Source: Helicobacter pullorum NCTC 12824 (GTDB lineage Bacteria; Campylobacterota; Campylobacteria; Campylobacterales; Helicobacteraceae). From it: a DNA stretch of 64,000 nucleotides. The position numbers and the translations under genes were made by a program. Location of the stretch: the NCBI RefSeq assembly GCF_017979475.1, contig NZ_JAERIT010000001.1, forward strand, positions 186,001-250,000, written 5' to 3'. The number at the start of each line of letters is the position of its first letter. Positions within the stretch are counted from its first letter, which is position 1. Under the pieces are notes generated by a model, which was not told the origin of the DNA, ran no database searches, and saw only the letters and a program-made list of their open reading frames with translations. Shown one piece after another: positions 18,652-26,192 of this stretch.

Positions 18652-19164
18652 TTATAATTCCTCTATACTAACAATAGAAGCTGTTTCCATGAAATAATTG
18701 ATTACAATATGCTTGCAGCCAATTGTTTGATCTTTGTCGCTTATGGTTGAGCGTGCTATAATGTGATAGTTTATTCCTCTAGAAATGGAGTAAGCTATAT
18801 AAAGTATAGGGCTATACTTTACTCCTATAACATTACAAAGGGCTTTATTGAATGCTTGTAAAATATGATTTGCTTCAATGCTGTCTAATTGCGTAATGAA
18901 AGCTTCAGAATCTTTTGTGCAAACGATGCCACCAAGAGGACATTTTGAATCTTTTACAACATCTTTAATTTTGGTGATTTCACAATTTCCCCCTAAGTCT
19001 TTATAGCATATAACAAGAGAATAAGTGCTTATTGGGTGTAAAGTGACAGATTTTCTTCTACAGATAAAAGCGTAATTTTGACCAGAGACAATTTGGATTC
19101 CAAGGAAAGGCATAAGCTCAAAATCAGACCCCCCACTAAACACCAATAAACTCTCAATGTGCAT
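18652..19164 (-). CDS. Hypothetical protein with two internal repeats
   Basis: This 170-residue protein has no recognised family. It has no signal peptide or membrane segment, so it is probably cytoplasmic. Two halves can be aligned by eye: SGQNYAFICRR ... ITKIKDV (about 27-70) and SRGINYHIIAR ... IVSIEEL (about 128-170). Each has a G-x-NY turn, a predicted strand pair and a closing I-x-x-I pattern. The GxNY turn recalls cystatin-like folds, but that is only a suggestion. It is convergent with the transferase operon and follows the methyltransferase gene on the same strand. Confidence 0.6.
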   Translation of the reverse strand: MHIESLLVFSGGSDFELMPFLGIQIVSGQNYAFICRRKSVTLHPISTYSLVICYKDLGGNCEITKIKDVVKDSKCPLGGIVCTKDSEAFITQLDSIEANHILQAFNKALCNVIGVKYSPILYIAYSISRGINYHIIARSTISDKDQTIGCKHIVINYFMETASIVSIEEL

Positions 19165-19227
19165 TCATTGTATTCTAGTATTTTTAAAACATGTTTAATA
19201 AATGCCATTTGATTTTAAATGTTTATT

Positions 19228-20106
19228 CTATGCTTTCTGTATTGCTATACTAATATCATCTCCAATAGGAAAAGAATTGAGATTATATTTCTCACAAAAC
19301 TCGCTTACTGCTTGTCTAACTCCAGGATAACCCTTATTAAAATAGTCGTGAATCAAAATCACTCCCCCTTTTACCATCTTGGGATAAAAAAACTGCAAAC
19401 CTGCTAGAATAGGTTCATATAAATCTGGATCTAGATTTACAAAACAAAATTTTTCATTATCTAATCCCGCTGCACTTTCTGGGAACCACCCCTTTTTAAT
19501 GACTACATTTTTAGGATAAAGCATTTTATTCATAACTATCTCTATTGAAGTATCATTTAAATGTCCAATGCCATTCTCTTTTACATCATTTGTTTCACTC
19601 TTGAGATCTCTTTCATCAAAGCCTTCAAAAGTATCAAATAAATAAAGAGTTCTATTGGGAAAAAACTCATTAATTTTTTTGGCAAATTCTCCTTGAAAAA
19701 CGCCGAGTTCCGCAACATTGCCATCTAGATTTTTTATCTTACATTCTTTTGCAAAACTTTCCAGAAACTGAATACGCGGAATCAGCTTCTTCCAAAGATG
19801 AATATGTTCTATTTTGTGCTTTGGAATCTTATAATCTTCGAGTTGTTTTAAATTATCCTCATAACCGACCATTGTGGCTAGAATAATTTCATCAAACTCT
19901 GTTTTTAAAATTTCTTTTGGTGATTTTATAGGAAAATGCAAAGTTTCATTACCGATCGTGATTTGCAGATCCTTGCCCCACTTTCTTTCATCATTATCCA
20001 CAAAAAAGAGAGAATCTATATTAATATCCCCCCCCCCCCCGACAACCATTTCGGCTACTAGAGTTCTTCCTGTGCTTCCTGCGCCAAACACAATCACATT
20101 TTTCAT
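19228..20106 (-). CDS. Phase-variable TylF/MycF-type methyltransferase with N-terminal nucleotide-binding domain
   Basis: This 292-residue protein has two parts. Residues 1-110 form a Rossmann-like domain (VIVFGAGSTGRTLVAEM) like the N-terminus of PglD-type sugar-modifying enzymes. Residues 120-292 form a TylF/MycF-type O-methyltransferase, with AELGVFQGEFA and LYLFDTFEGFDERD as the SAM region and NLDPDLYEP and ILIHDYF as metal and active-site parts. It probably methylates a surface sugar. A G13 tract encodes Gly 23-26, in the expressed frame here; a one-base change would truncate the protein after about 30 residues. It is transcribed divergently from the cytidylyltransferase. Confidence 0.86.
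   Translation of the reverse strand: MKNVIVFGAGSTGRTLVAEMVVGGGGDINIDSLFFVDNDERKWGKDLQITIGNETLHFPIKSPKEILKTEFDEIILATMVGYEDNLKQLEDYKIPKHKIEHIHLWKKLIPRIQFLESFAKECKIKNLDGNVAELGVFQGEFAKKINEFFPNRTLYLFDTFEGFDERDLKSETNDVKENGIGHLNDTSIEIVMNKMLYPKNVVIKKGWFPESAAGLDNEKFCFVNLDPDLYEPILAGLQFFYPKMVKGGVILIHDYFNKGYPGVRQAVSEFCEKYNLNSFPIGDDISIAIQKA
20028..20040 (-). repeat. Poly-C/poly-G tract of 13 in the methyltransferase gene
   Basis: Thirteen C on the plus strand (G13 in the coding strand), 67-79 bases into the gene. The frame is open at 13, and would also be at 10 or 16. Tracts of this length are classic slipped-strand phase-variation sites in Campylobacter and Helicobacter. Confidence 0.97.
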
Positions 20107-20330
20107 AATCTACTCCTAAAATTAAGTCCTAGCTACAACTAGGCTTTGAATTTGTAAGTATAATATGTCTAATCATAATATAAGCTTAGAGAAATCTCAT
20201 TTGTATATTTTTTGTATATTCTTAGGATGAGATATAATGAAATAATATTATTAAGGTAAGTTATGTTAAAATGATGCTTCATTTTTATAAATTAAATGGC
20301 AAGTAAAAAAATTTAAAGAAAGGATAAAAT
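20107..20330. promoter_or_regulatory. Divergent intergenic region with candidate promoters in both directions
   Basis: These 224 AT-rich bases hold no gene. TATAAT at 20233-20238 is a good plus-strand -10 for the cytidylyltransferase cassette, with a weak TTGTAT at 20212-20217. On the minus strand, TATACT at 20157-20162 could serve the methyltransferase. An ATCTCAT...ATGAGAT inverted repeat surrounds two direct copies of TTGTATATT just upstream of the plus -10, a possible regulator site. Confidence 0.45.
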
Positions 20331-21017
20331 ATGAAATTTACAGCAGTTATTCCAGTGAAAGCTGGTAGCTCAAGACTCCCAGGAAAAAATATAAAGCCTT
20401 TTGGTAATGAGAATCTGCTTACAAGGAAAATCAGACAAGTTAAAACTTCAAAAATAGCAGACAGAATTATTGTGAGTTCTGATAGTGAAGAAATGTTGCA
20501 AATGGCTAGAAATATGGATGTGGAAGCCATATTGAGACCAAAAGATTTGGCGGATGAAAGTCGACCATTTAGTGATTTTGTGGATTATATTACAAAATTG
20601 ATTCCAGATGGGCATTTGATTTGGACTTGTGCAACTTCGCCCTTTTTAGATGAATATTTGATGGTAAAAGCAAAGCAAGAGTATTTAAGAGCATTAGGTA
20701 ATGGACATGATTCTTTAATTGCGATTTATAAATTTAAACACTATATGCTGGATGAAAATGGTCCAATAAATTATAAATTAGGTTTAGGGCATCAAAACTC
20801 TCAAGATCTTCCAGCTTTAGATTTTTTTACCAATGGAATTATGTTTGCACCAATAGAATTAGCTAAAAAATGGCATTATAATTATGGACCAAAAGCTTAT
20901 AGATTTGAAGTAAATCAGAAAGCTTCCATAGATATAGATACAAAATATGACTATTTGGCTGCTTTGGCATGGCTAGATGAAGATATTCTTATGAATGGGG
21001 GGGGGGGGGCGAAATAG
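20331..21017 (+). CDS. Acylneuraminate cytidylyltransferase-family protein with 3' poly-G tract
   Basis: This 228-residue member of the NeuA/PseF nucleotidyltransferase family has the CTP-binding motif VIPVKAGSSRLPGKN at about 5-19. The family activates acidic sugars as CMP derivatives. No neuB, neuC or pse genes are nearby, so sialic acid should not be assumed. A G13 tract encodes Gly at about 223-226, just before the stop. In the present frame the protein ends AK-stop, directly followed by an ATG. With G12 it would gain a tail of about 20 residues ending at a TGA that overlaps the next gene's GTG start. It starts a four-gene cassette. Confidence 0.87.
   Translation: MKFTAVIPVKAGSSRLPGKNIKPFGNENLLTRKIRQVKTSKIADRIIVSSDSEEMLQMARNMDVEAILRPKDLADESRPFSDFVDYITKLIPDGHLIWTCATSPFLDEYLMVKAKQEYLRALGNGHDSLIAIYKFKHYMLDENGPINYKLGLGHQNSQDLPALDFFTNGIMFAPIELAKKWHYNYGPKAYRFEVNQKASIDIDTKYDYLAALAWLDEDILMNGGGGAK
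20997..21009 (+). repeat. Poly-G tract of 13 at the cytidylyltransferase/kdsB-like junction
   Basis: Thirteen consecutive G just before the stop codon. Present frame stop is TAG at 21015. G14 would stop at 21023-21025, and G12 at 21082-21084, inside the next start codon region. Slippage therefore alters the C-terminus and the stop-to-start distance rather than destroying the enzyme. Confidence 0.97.
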
Positions 21018-21080
21018 ATGTTTAGCCTCTCGCTATATAGCTCACCACTCCATAGGATATGTAAACTATGGGGTTGCATC

Positions 21081-21848
21081 GTGAAAATTTTGGGTGTAAT
21101 TCCTGCTAGATATGGTTCTACAAGGTTTCCAGGAAAGCCTTTGGCTGATATTTTAGGTAAGCCCATGATATGGTGGGTATATCGACAAGCTAAAAAGGCT
21201 AAAAAACTCACAGATCTTGTTGTAGCCACAGATGATAAGAGAATTACTGATGTCTGTGATCAATACAAAATTCCTTGGATAATGACACAAACTACTCATC
21301 AAACAGCAGCAAATAGACTTTATGAGGTAAGTACTAGTCAAGAATTTGACTACTATATACAAATTAATGGTGATGAACCACTGATGGATCCAAATTGGAT
21401 AGATGCTGTTGTACTTAGAGATATCCCATCTGATATTGAATTTGGTGTAGGTTTGGTTACTAAAATATCAAATCCCATAGAAGTAATAGACCCATCAAAT
21501 ATAAAGGTTGTGTTTGATAACAATTATAATACATTATACATGTCAAGGTCTCCCATACCGTATCCATTTAAAAGTTTAGAATACAACTATTACAAGCATA
21601 TAGGCGTAATAGGTTATAACAAAAAGATGTTAAAACTATATCATGACACTAAGCCTGGTGTAACGGAAAAAATAGAGGGTATAGATTCGCTTAGATTTAA
21701 TGATTATGCAAAGCAATTTAAATCGATTGAAGTACCGCCTTGCGATTCTCTGTCAGTTGATACCCCAAAAGATTTAGAAACAATAATTACTAGAATTAAG
21801 CAAAAATTTAAAAAAGGAGAACTAGATGAGTTTAAAATTATATTATGA
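21081..21848 (+). CDS. kdsB: KdsB-like CMP-ulosonate cytidylyltransferase
   Basis: This 255-residue protein closely follows the 3-deoxy-manno-octulosonate cytidylyltransferase pattern: ILGVIPARYGSTRFPGKPL at the start, a THQTAANRL block, NGDEPLMDP, SRSPIPYP and VDTPKDLE. Kdo-activating enzymes usually have DHQSGT at the second block, so the substrate may be a Kdo relative. The frame is open from ATG 21018, but homology begins at GTG 21081, which I take as the start. The extra 21 residues upstream (SLYSSPLHRICKL) look non-coding. Kdo-CMP is also the donor used by KpsC, so a simple kdsB role is possible. Confidence 0.82.
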   Translation: MKILGVIPARYGSTRFPGKPLADILGKPMIWWVYRQAKKAKKLTDLVVATDDKRITDVCDQYKIPWIMTQTTHQTAANRLYEVSTSQEFDYYIQINGDEPLMDPNWIDAVVLRDIPSDIEFGVGLVTKISNPIEVIDPSNIKVVFDNNYNTLYMSRSPIPYPFKSLEYNYYKHIGVIGYNKKMLKLYHDTKPGVTEKIEGIDSLRFNDYAKQFKSIEVPPCDSLSVDTPKDLETIITRIKQKFKKGELDEFKIIL

Positions 21849-21921
21849 GTATAGGAATGATTATTTGTGGTCAATTTATTTCAAGTCAAATTGTTTATCA
21901 AAATAAATAAAGGATATTAAA

Positions 21922-23487
21922 ATGCCTATTCAAGTTCTTGATTGTACTTTGAGAGATGGTGGATATGTAAATAATTTTTCATTTTCAAAGGACTGTGTCG
22001 CTGACATTGTCACATTACTTGAGCAAAGTAAGGTGGAATTTATAGAAATTGGTTTTTTGAAAAATACTAAAGAAGCCAATCAAACAACAATTTTTTCTTG
22101 CTTTGACGAATTTAATTTTTTACATCAATGCAAGAAGCAACATTCCTATTATGTTGCTATGATTGTTTATGGCAAATTTGATGTTGATAAGATACCCAAA
22201 AAAGAAGAAACGATTATTGATTGTATTCGAGTAACTTTCAAAAAAAATGAGATTACACAAGCTATCCAATTCATTAAGCTTGTTAAAGATAAGGGGTATA
22301 TGGTATCTGCTAATCCAACTGGGATTAATGATTACAGCAATGAAGAGTTGCTTGAGTTAGTTAATCTTATTAACAAAACCAATTTTGATATGTTTGCAAT
22401 TGTTGATACTTTAGGGGTTTTGACTAGTAAGCAATTACTTCAAATTTTTGAGCTACTTAACAAGAAATTAAAAAACAACATAAAGATTTGTTTCCATTCT
22501 CATAATAATCTTCAGCTTTCCTTTTCAAATGCCTGTGAGTTGATTGATTATAGCACGGAGCGTAATATTATAGTAGATTCATCTTGCAAGGGCATGGGTC
22601 GTGGAGCAGGCAATCTGTGTACGGAATTAATACTTTTTTACTTGAATTCAAATTATCATGCAACATATAATTTGATACCTATTCTACAAATCATAGATAA
22701 ATATATAGAGCCTTTATCACATATATATGATTGGGGTTATACACTACCTTATTATATAGCATCTATACACAATTGTCATCCTAATTATGCTATATATTTA
22801 TCAAACAAACAAAAATTAACAGCTGAACAGATCAATAATATATTAATGAAAATTCCAGACAATCAAAAAAATAATTACAATGAAAAACTAATTCAGCAAT
22901 TGTATCTATCAAGTCAAAACATTAGTTTTGATGATACATATACTCTTGAATATTTACAGACATTGATACAGAACAGAAGAGTTTTGATTATTGGACCTGG
23001 CGTAAGTATAGATAAAAATAAGGAGCATATTGTAACCTTCATAAAGGAAGAGAATCCATTTATCATTATGTTGAATTTCCATACAGATAACTACAAGAGT
23101 GATCTTGTATTTGTTAATAATCAGAAACGATTTAATACCCTCGATAAAACCAATTTAAAAATCATGATAACCTCTAATATTATTGCTAATAACATAACAA
23201 ATTTAGTATTGGACTATAATAAATATTTAGGTGATTCGCATGATTGTGGAGATAATACCCTTGTTGTGTTGCTTAATGTATTAATTAATATAAAATGCAA
23301 GGATATATTCATAGCAGGATGTGATGGGTATGATATAAATAGTGTAAATTATGCTGATACTTTATCTGAACATATTACAGATATTGCAGATAGGTTAAAT
23401 ATGAATCGTGTTATAGCTAATAACCTGAAGAAGCTTAGGCAATTTGCTAATATTAAATTCATTACTAGAAGTAAATATGATATTTAA
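21922..23487 (+). CDS. DRE-TIM aldolase fused to a C-terminal Rossmann-type domain
   Basis: This 521-residue, two-domain protein starts with an HMG-CoA lyase/4-hydroxy-2-oxovalerate aldolase-type barrel (about 1-310): DCTLRDGGY at 7-15, the metal-binding HSH at about 192-194 and GMGRGAGNL at about 224-232. Such enzymes make or break carbon-carbon bonds with pyruvate-type substrates. Residues about 335-521 form a second domain (VLIIGPGVSI, DLVFVNNQKRF, MITSNI, DIFIAGCDGYD) that resembles DUF115 or CstII-like folds in outline. It is not claimed to be a sialyltransferase. It sits between two cytidylyltransferases and a HAD phosphatase, suggesting synthesis of a keto-acid precursor. Confidence 0.8.
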   Translation: MPIQVLDCTLRDGGYVNNFSFSKDCVADIVTLLEQSKVEFIEIGFLKNTKEANQTTIFSCFDEFNFLHQCKKQHSYYVAMIVYGKFDVDKIPKKEETIIDCIRVTFKKNEITQAIQFIKLVKDKGYMVSANPTGINDYSNEELLELVNLINKTNFDMFAIVDTLGVLTSKQLLQIFELLNKKLKNNIKICFHSHNNLQLSFSNACELIDYSTERNIIVDSSCKGMGRGAGNLCTELILFYLNSNYHATYNLIPILQIIDKYIEPLSHIYDWGYTLPYYIASIHNCHPNYAIYLSNKQKLTAEQINNILMKIPDNQKNNYNEKLIQQLYLSSQNISFDDTYTLEYLQTLIQNRRVLIIGPGVSIDKNKEHIVTFIKEENPFIIMLNFHTDNYKSDLVFVNNQKRFNTLDKTNLKIMITSNIIANNITNLVLDYNKYLGDSHDCGDNTLVVLLNVLINIKCKDIFIAGCDGYDINSVNYADTLSEHITDIADRLNMNRVIANNLKKLRQFANIKFITRSKYDI

Positions 23488-23495
23488 GGTGTTTT

Positions 23496-24122
23496 ATGAT
23501 TAAAAATATTTTATGGGATTTTGATGGTGTTATACTCGATAGTCTAGCAGTGCGAGATTATGGATTTAGAGAAATTTTTAAAGATTTTGACAAAGCAGCG
23601 GTTGAGAAGCTTATAGAATATCATTCTATCAATGGTGGTTTATCGAGATTTCACAAGATAAGCTATTTTTTTAATGAAATTTTAGGGCAAGAAATTAGTG
23701 ATGAAGAAATCAAAATTTATGCTGATAAGTTTAGTCTGATTATGAGAGAAGAGCTTGTAAAAAGCAAATATCTTATTTTAGATAGTGTAAATTTTATTAA
23801 AGAAAATTACAGGAAATATAATTTTCATATTGTTTCAGGTAGCGAACATAATGAATTAAATTTTTTGTGTCAAAAACTTCAAATCAATCAATATTTTCAT
23901 TCTGTAAATGGTTCTCCGACCCCAAAGATAGAGCTAGTAAAAAATCTTTTATTGAAAGAAAATTATAAAAATAGTGAAACCATTTTAATTGGCGATAGTA
24001 TTAACGATTATGAAGCAGCTAGATTAAACCAAATTGATTTTTATGGGTATAGAAATCCACAATTAGAAGATGTCTCAAAAAAATATATAGAGAAATTTGA
24101 CAATAATGACTTTATTGATTGA
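23496..24122 (+). CDS. HAD-family hydrolase (phosphoglycolate phosphatase-like)
   Basis: This 208-residue haloacid dehalogenase-type phosphatase has the nucleophile motif DFDGVILDS at about 9-17, VSGS as motif II, a Lys in the SPTPKIELV region and GDSINDYEAA as motif IV. A cap domain lies between motifs I and II. In this cassette it probably removes phosphate from the sugar-acid precursor before activation, as KdsC does for Kdo; this is inference. It follows the aldolase gene by 8 bp and ends the cassette. Confidence 0.86.
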   Translation: MIKNILWDFDGVILDSLAVRDYGFREIFKDFDKAAVEKLIEYHSINGGLSRFHKISYFFNEILGQEISDEEIKIYADKFSLIMREELVKSKYLILDSVNFIKENYRKYNFHIVSGSEHNELNFLCQKLQINQYFHSVNGSPTPKIELVKNLLLKENYKNSETILIGDSINDYEAARLNQIDFYGYRNPQLEDVSKKYIEKFDNNDFID

Positions 24123-24271
24123 CTATCTTTCGGACTTTGCGTTAGGTGGTCCATTATTTTCACCTTTAAAACTTTAAATTACTTTGTGGGCTTTTTATTT
24201 TTCTATTTTCTAAATTATTAACTAACTAGATTGCATTCTCTGCTTCTTTGGGGTTAATTCTTTACACACCC

Positions 24272-24302
24272 TTGACTTAGAGTAACTCTAATGTTTTATA
24301 AT
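24272..24302 (+). promoter_or_regulatory. MerR-type operator/promoter
   Basis: TTGACT (24272-24277) and TATAAT (24297-24302) are separated by 19 bp, the unusually long spacer typical of MerR-regulated promoters. A perfect dyad, TTAGAGT-A-ACTCTAA (24277-24291), lies in the spacer and overlaps the -35 end, where MerR proteins bind. It lies just upstream of the MerR gene, so autoregulation and control of mdaB are expected. Confidence 0.88.
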
Positions 24303-24352
24303 TTCGTATGCTTTATGGCTTTAGATTCTTAGTAGATAATAAGGAGGTATTT

Positions 24353-24787
24353 GTGGCATATACAATTATAGAAGTAGAGAAAAAGACGGGTGTATCCTCA
24401 CATACACTTAGATTTTGGGCAAAAAAGGGTTTGTTTCCATTTGTGGAGAAGGACGACAATCAAGTCAAGTATTTTAGTGAGCGTGATGTGGAGTGGGTGC
24501 GATGGATTAATTGGTTTCGTAAAGCCCAAATGGATATTCCAACCATTAAATATTACATAGAGCTTGCAAACAAGGGTGATTGTACAGCAAAAGAGCGACG
24601 AGAAATGATTGCTAGGCAAAAAGAGATTGTTACAGATGCTATTGAGGAGCTACAATCTGTGCTTGAAACGCTAGATTATAAGCTTGGTGTTTATGATGAA
24701 ATGCTGCATAATAATATCGATGGATTTAATCCACAAAGCAAACAATACAAAGGTTGTAAAAAAGATTATAAAAAGGAAAATAAATGA
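24353..24787 (+). CDS. MerR-family transcriptional regulator
   Basis: This 144-residue regulator has an N-terminal winged helix-turn-helix (YTIIEVEKKTGVSSHTLRFWAKKGLF) and a long dimerisation helix at about 80-115. Two Cys lie in the protein body (NKGDC and KGCKK regions), which could sense thiol-reactive or electrophilic compounds. AAGGAGG at 24341-24347 stands 5 bases before GTG 24353, which I take as the start; an in-frame ATG at 24308 has no such site and overlaps the promoter. The stop overlaps mdaB by 4 bp, so the two are co-translated. Confidence 0.92.
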   Translation: MAYTIIEVEKKTGVSSHTLRFWAKKGLFPFVEKDDNQVKYFSERDVEWVRWINWFRKAQMDIPTIKYYIELANKGDCTAKERREMIARQKEIVTDAIEELQSVLETLDYKLGVYDEMLHNNIDGFNPQSKQYKGCKKDYKKENK

Positions 24788-25365
24788 AAAATATATTGCT
24801 GATTAATGGAAGCAAAAAGTTTGGTAGCAGTGGAGGTAGGCTTTCTGCGACTTTGCAAGAAGTGGCTAAAGAAACATTGCAATCTTTTGGGTGCAATATC
24901 GTAGAAACACATATAGATAAGGGCTATGATATAGAATCTGAAGTGCAAAAGTTATTAGATTCTGATGTATGGATTTATCAAATGCCTGGTTGGTGGATGG
25001 GTGAGCCTTGGATAGTAAAAGAATATATAGATAAAGTATTTATGGCAGGAGCTGGAAAATTTTGTGCTGGTGATGGGCGACATCGCGATAACCCAAGCAA
25101 AAATTATGGCAAAGGTGGCTTATTGCACGATAAGAAATATATGTTTAGTCTTACTTGGAATGCACCCATTGAGGCATTTACAGACAAAGATGAGTTTTTT
25201 GGTGGTGTGGGTGTAGATGTCGTGTATTTGCATTTGCATAAGGCACACGAGTTTTTGGGTATGCAGGCTTTGCCGACATTTATTTGCAATGATGTGGTCA
25301 AAAACCCACAAGTAGAACAATACATACAAGAGTATAAAACGCATTTGCAAAAAGTGTTTGGTTAA
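24784..25365 (+). CDS. mdaB: NAD(P)H-dependent quinone reductase, MdaB type
   Basis: This 193-residue flavodoxin-fold reductase has NILLINGSKKFGSSGG at the N-terminus for FMN/FAD phosphate binding and YQMPGWWMGEPWIVKEYIDKVF at about 66-87, the MdaB-specific block. MdaB reduces quinones with two electrons and protects helicobacters against oxidative stress. The gene overlaps the MerR regulator and lies 15 bp before an acetyltransferase, forming a three-gene operon under the MerR-type promoter. Confidence 0.92.
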   Translation: MKNILLINGSKKFGSSGGRLSATLQEVAKETLQSFGCNIVETHIDKGYDIESEVQKLLDSDVWIYQMPGWWMGEPWIVKEYIDKVFMAGAGKFCAGDGRHRDNPSKNYGKGGLLHDKKYMFSLTWNAPIEAFTDKDEFFGGVGVDVVYLHLHKAHEFLGMQALPTFICNDVVKNPQVEQYIQEYKTHLQKVFG

Positions 25366-25380
25366 AACAAGGATAGGATT

Positions 25381-25968
25381 ATGAATGTTTTTGAGAAAGA
25401 TTTGGCTGGTGTGCCACTGGATTCTAGAGATCCTGAAGTCGCACCTATCATCGAAGTGATTAAGCACACGCAAAAACTCATCGCCAAGCTTAATAATGGA
25501 GAAAAAAGCGAGGAGCAAGTGCGTGAGATTTTAAGTCAAATTATGGGAAGAGAGGTGGATTCTAGTTTGTGGCTTTTACCACCTTTTTATGCGGATTTTG
25601 GTCGTAATATCCATTTTGGCAAAAATGTCTTTGTCAATTCTGCTTGCACCTTTATGGATAGAGGTGGAATCTATATCGATGATGAGGTATTTATCGGTCC
25701 TAAAGTCAATCTCATTACGATTAATCACGATATCAATCCTTTTAACCGCAATACGACTATTTGCAAGCCCATACATATAGAAAAACGCGTGTGGATAGGC
25801 GTGGCAGCGACTATTTTGCCCGGAGTAAGGATAGGAGAAAATTCTATCATAGGGGCCAATGCTGTGGTTACCAAAGATGTGCCGAGTAATACCATTGTGG
25901 GAGGAAATCCTGCAAAAGTTATCAAAACTATCGATGTGGAGCAATATAGGCAAGAGCTGCAAAACTAG
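25381..25968 (+). CDS. Maltose/galactoside-type sugar O-acetyltransferase
   Basis: This 195-residue left-handed beta-helix acetyltransferase is of the Maa/LacA group. Hexapeptide turns run through VFVNSACTFMDRGGIYIDD, and the catalytic His is in ITINHDINPFNR at about 121. The C-terminus is the family block GANAVVTKDVPSNTIVGGNPAKVIK. It acetylates a sugar hydroxyl from acetyl-CoA, but the substrate is unknown. It is last in the MerR-mdaB operon, an unusual companion. Confidence 0.88.
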   Translation: MNVFEKDLAGVPLDSRDPEVAPIIEVIKHTQKLIAKLNNGEKSEEQVREILSQIMGREVDSSLWLLPPFYADFGRNIHFGKNVFVNSACTFMDRGGIYIDDEVFIGPKVNLITINHDINPFNRNTTICKPIHIEKRVWIGVAATILPGVRIGENSIIGANAVVTKDVPSNTIVGGNPAKVIKTIDVEQYRQELQN

Positions 25969-26192
25969 AGAATCAAAGTGGATTAAGGGGTTGATTGAAT
26001 GTGGATTCTAAGCTTGATTTAAAGATTTGAGGCTTGATTTGGCAACCCCAAAATGCCCCTAAGTCTTGCAAAAATCATGCAAGAGTCTCGCAAAAATAAC
26101 AAAGAATCTTGATTTTTTTAAAACTTATAAATTTTACAAGTAAGAATTTGGTAATATTTTCAAAATTTTTTGAGTTTTGGAGATTTTGGATA

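Noticed and set aside
21018-21080. ATG 21018 as the start of the kdsB-like gene
   Set aside because: The 21 extra residues do not match the family, whose homology begins at GTG 21081; kept only as an alternative.
22920-23487. Calling the aldolase's C-terminal domain a sialyltransferase
   Set aside because: Only a loose pattern resemblance; no catalytic residues could be matched with confidence.
20331-24122. Reading the cassette as sialic acid synthesis
   Set aside because: No neuB or neuC homologue is present, and the aldolase is of a different family, so only an unspecified acid is supported.
26109-26192. Upstream extension of gltX
   Set aside because: Glutamyl-tRNA synthetases begin near the APSPTGYLH block, so the open frame upstream is chance.
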